NCBI GenBank assembly: GCA_030348875.1
Contig: JAUCEP010000002.1
Location: forward strand, 2,683,001 to 2,747,000
Direction of reading: 5' to 3'
DNA length: 64,000 nucleotides
From: Ureibacillus composti
GTDB lineage: Bacteria; Bacillota; Bacilli; Bacillales_A; Planococcaceae
Part shown: positions 61,837 through 64,000 of the stretch, in pieces
Position numbering within the stretch: the stretch's first letter is position 1
Layout: the number at the start of each line of letters is the position of its first letter
The notes under the pieces: model-generated
Told to the model about the DNA's origin: nothing
Seen by the model: only the letters and a program-made list of their open reading frames with translations
Databases searched by the model: none
Translations under genes and position numbers: made by a program

Positions 61837-63327
61837 TTATTCAGGGACAGATTTCTTTGAAACCTTTTTCATAAATATTGCAATTCCAACTAGAAGTAAT
61901 GCCGTTATAATAAAACTCGGTCTTAACAATACCGATGAATCGTTTTTAACCATGACATATGAACGTTGAAGCCACCCTTCAAGCGGAGACCCAAGAACAA
62001 AGCCAATAATAAAGGCTGGAACTGAAAAACCATTCAGCTTCATAATTAAGCCAATTACACCAAACACAACTAAAATAAGTAAGCCGAACATGCTTCTCGT
62101 TACACCGAATGTACCAGCAAGCATTAAAATAATGATGGTTGGATATAAGTAACGCGTTGAGATTTTAGTTAATGGTTTGGCAAAGTATCTGACCATGTAC
62201 AATCCTAAGAAGATTAAAACAATATCTGCCACAATTAAACTAATGAAAATTCCATAGACTAGTGGACCATCAGAAACAAACAATTGTGGGCCAACTGTAA
62301 GACCATGTAACATTAATGCACTTAGTACTAGGGCTGCTTCAGCATCACCAGGAATACCGAAACTAAATAATGGCACTAAGTTTGCACCTGCCACCGCGTT
62401 ATTTCCCGCTTCAGCCGCCGCTACACCAGATAACGATCCCTTCCCAAGCTTTTCAGGATCCTTTGCAGTTCTTTTTGCCGCACTATGTGATAAGAACGCA
62501 CCAATTGTAGGCCCTAATCCAGGCATCATTCCGATAAATGCACCGATCACACTGGATTGGAATGTTGTTGGGCCGGTATCTTTAAAGTCTTGCCAAGTCA
62601 TACGAGCATCCGATTTATTTTTCGGTATTGGGAGATGCCCCTCATTACTGTGCATCTTTTTGAAATACACTTCGTAAAAGATTTCCGAAAGTGCAAGAAC
62701 CCCTAGTAAAACAGGAACTAAATCAAGTTTTGCTTCGAGTTCAAGAATGCCAAAGCTATATCTTGGCAATCCCGTAGTGGGATCTGGACCCAACATAGAA
62801 AAGAAAATCCCAAGTAATGCACTTGCATACCCTTTGATAGGATTTCCTGCTGTAAAGGAACCAACTGTTAACATCGCAAATACAACAATCAACAATAATT
62901 CAGGTGACGTCATATTTAAGGCAATTTGTGCCATAAACCCGATAATCGAAATAAGTAAGACATCTGAGAAAAGTGACCCGAGTGCAGATGCAATCTGTGC
63001 CGTTTCAAGAGCTTTTCCTGCTTTCCCCTCTTTTGCGAGTGGATAGCCATCTAATGTTGTTGCAGCAGCTGCAGCCGTGCCTGGAGTACCAATCAAGATC
63101 GAAGCGATAGACCCTCCAGATAATCCCCCTTTATAAAAAGACATCAACAACGTAACCGCTGTTACGGGAGACAATCCATAAGTAAATGGAATGACAATCG
63201 CAATCGCCATAATGGAACTCATACCGGGTATTGCACCTAAAATTTGTCCTGCTATTAGCGCTAAGGGGATTAAAATTAAGTTTTCTAGAATAAAAAATTC
63301 CCTAAAAGCCTCTAACAATAAATCCAT
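61837..63327 (-). CDS. tctA: tripartite tricarboxylate transporter large permease subunit, TctA
   Basis: A 496-residue membrane protein with about 11 or 12 helices. LILIPLALIAGQILGAIPGMSSIMA, GTPGTAAAAATTLDGYPLAKEGKAGKAL, IASILIGTPG, GGSIASI and MMPGLGPTIGAFLSHSAAKR are TctA marks. With TctB and an extracytoplasmic binding protein it imports carboxylates such as citrate, aromatic acids or their relatives by ion symport. The ATG at 63327 has GGGGGGAG 5 bp upstream. Substrate is unknown; the binding protein gene is not in the window. Confidence 0.93.
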   Translation of the reverse strand: MDLLLEAFREFFILENLILIPLALIAGQILGAIPGMSSIMAIAIVIPFTYGLSPVTAVTLLMSFYKGGLSGGSIASILIGTPGTAAAAATTLDGYPLAKEGKAGKALETAQIASALGSLFSDVLLISIIGFMAQIALNMTSPELLLIVVFAMLTVGSFTAGNPIKGYASALLGIFFSMLGPDPTTGLPRYSFGILELEAKLDLVPVLLGVLALSEIFYEVYFKKMHSNEGHLPIPKNKSDARMTWQDFKDTGPTTFQSSVIGAFIGMMPGLGPTIGAFLSHSAAKRTAKDPEKLGKGSLSGVAAAEAGNNAVAGANLVPLFSFGIPGDAEAALVLSALMLHGLTVGPQLFVSDGPLVYGIFISLIVADIVLIFLGLYMVRYFAKPLTKISTRYLYPTIIILMLAGTFGVTRSMFGLLILVVFGVIGLIMKLNGFSVPAFIIGFVLGSPLEGWLQRSYVMVKNDSSVLLRPSFIITALLLVGIAIFMKKVSKKSVPE

Positions 63328-63359
63328 ATTCTCCCCCCTTTGTTTCAAAGCTACTCAAA

Positions 63360-63857
63360 TTAGTAAAATATGTTTTCCCAAAATCCTAATGGTAGATATA
63401 TTTCCAAAGCTCTATATAATAATTCGATTAAGATTGGCACAATTACACCAATAATGATCACTTTATAAAGAGGTTTAACTTTAAATGCAATGAGTGTTGC
63501 AATTAAGGCGATAATTGCAGCGAATGTGTATCCAAGAAATTCTGCCGTTAGTAGAATAAATATACATACCCCGATAAAGATCATTAAATCTCGGAAACTA
63601 GTTTCACCTTTACCTTCTTCGGATTGATCACTTACAGCTTTATCTTGTGTTTCTGTTTTGGATTTTCTAAATGATTGTAGAATTAATACGATCCCTAAAA
63701 TTCCTAGCATTGTTAATACGAAGTATGGAATCAGCCTTGGTGACAGCGCATCAGACCCTTCGTATAAATCAATTTGTGAAGGGGTAACAGCGATAAAGAA
63801 TAGAGCAAATACAACGAGAAATAATCCTTGGTAAAATGAGGCATTTAATTTTTGCAA
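63360..63857 (-). CDS. tctB: tripartite tricarboxylate transporter small permease subunit, TctB
   Basis: A 165-residue small membrane protein with four predicted helices, starting about KLNASFYQGLFLVVFALFF, then SPRLIPYFVLTMLGILGIVLIL and a variable charged loop before two helices. Its ends and its place beside tctA fit the family. A TTG at 63857 (GGGGAG 7 bp upstream) is preferred over GTG at 63872 or another TTG at 63863, but the start is uncertain. Confidence 0.82.
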   Translation of the reverse strand: MQKLNASFYQGLFLVVFALFFIAVTPSQIDLYEGSDALSPRLIPYFVLTMLGILGIVLILQSFRKSKTETQDKAVSDQSEEGKGETSFRDLMIFIGVCIFILLTAEFLGYTFAAIIALIATLIAFKVKPLYKVIIIGVIVPILIELLYRALEIYLPLGFWENIFY

Positions 63858-63898
63858 GTTCAATCTCCCCACCTCTTTTCTAACGCAAATTCATTACG

Positions 63899-64000
63899 TT
63901 AACTTTTGATTCGATCCTTTTCACTTTGAGTACCTTCTTTAGTCAATTGTAAAATTTCTTGGAAAAGTTTTTCACGATGTTCGTATATATCTCCATACAT
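63899..64000 (-). CDS. C-terminal end of an unidentified gene upstream of tctB
   Basis: The frame is open from the window edge to a stop at 63899. The 33 visible residues (MYGDIYEHREKLFQEILQLT, then KEGTQSEKDRIKS) are charged and helical. The family cannot be told. It lies 26 bp before tctB in the same direction, so it is probably the upstream member of the operon, and may be partial. Confidence 0.45.
   Translation of the reverse strand: MYGDIYEHREKLFQEILQLTKEGTQSEKDRIKS

Overview
The window is AT-rich chromosomal DNA of a spore-forming low-GC Firmicute, most likely a Bacillaceae/Planococcaceae relative (Lysinibacillus, Solibacillus or Psychrobacillus type). The grounds are strong AGGAGG-type ribosome sites, frequent TTG starts, many Bacillus-type families (RocB, YkuK, YcsF/YcsG/YcsI/KipI/KipA/KipR, CstA, SstT, YlxY-like deacetylase) and rho-independent terminators after most units. 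It holds no rRNA, tRNA, prophage, insertion sequence or CRISPR array. Naming the genus is inference.

Layout. 1-5.4 kb: minus-strand sugar-acid operon (IclR regulator, ketoglutarate-semialdehyde-type dehydrogenase, TIM-barrel/U32-like protein, KdgT permease, UxaA-type dehydratase cut by the window edge). It is preceded by four evenly spaced operator-like repeats. 6.9-9.3 kb: pabA and a pabB-pabC fusion for p-aminobenzoate, then a catalytically degenerate polysaccharide deacetylase. 10.8-20.3 kb: mostly single genes (RocB peptidase, SstT, amidase, gamma-glutamylcyclotransferase, VOC proteins, ATP-grasp ligase), then pyridoxamine kinase divergent from an ECF S component, probably a vitamin B6 salvage pair. 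21-31 kb: GNAT/LysR divergent pair, a candidate 250-nt RNA, AIM24 protein, D,D-carboxypeptidase and YkuK. 31-47.7 kb: CstA, an RsgA paralogue, an MFS exporter with a TetR regulator, DinB, old yellow enzyme, AAA ATPase and two M20 amidohydrolases.

48.3-54.1 kb is the 5-oxoproline locus. pxpA-ycsG-ycsI run left and pxpB-pxpC run right from a shared 250-bp control region with two matching palindromes, and a KipR-like IclR gene lies beyond pxpC. 54.6-64 kb is a catabolic operon: tripartite tricarboxylate transporter (TctA/TctB), zinc alcohol dehydrogenase-like protein, two enoyl-CoA hydratases, acyl-CoA dehydrogenase, two short-chain dehydrogenases and, after an intercistronic terminator, a ThDP-dependent enzyme of the acetolactate-synthase fold. 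Its substrate is unknown. One reading is oxidation and ThDP-dependent cleavage of an alicyclic diol or dione followed by beta-oxidation.

The most unusual content is non-coding: two arrays of hairpin repeats with a 52-bp period (15.83-16.17 kb and 26.99-28.05 kb, 7 and 19 units plus decayed ends), a 205-bp structured dispersed repeat in three copies (one inside the loop of a terminator), a GC-rich inverted-repeat element beside kipR, and the helically phased IclR-type operator array.
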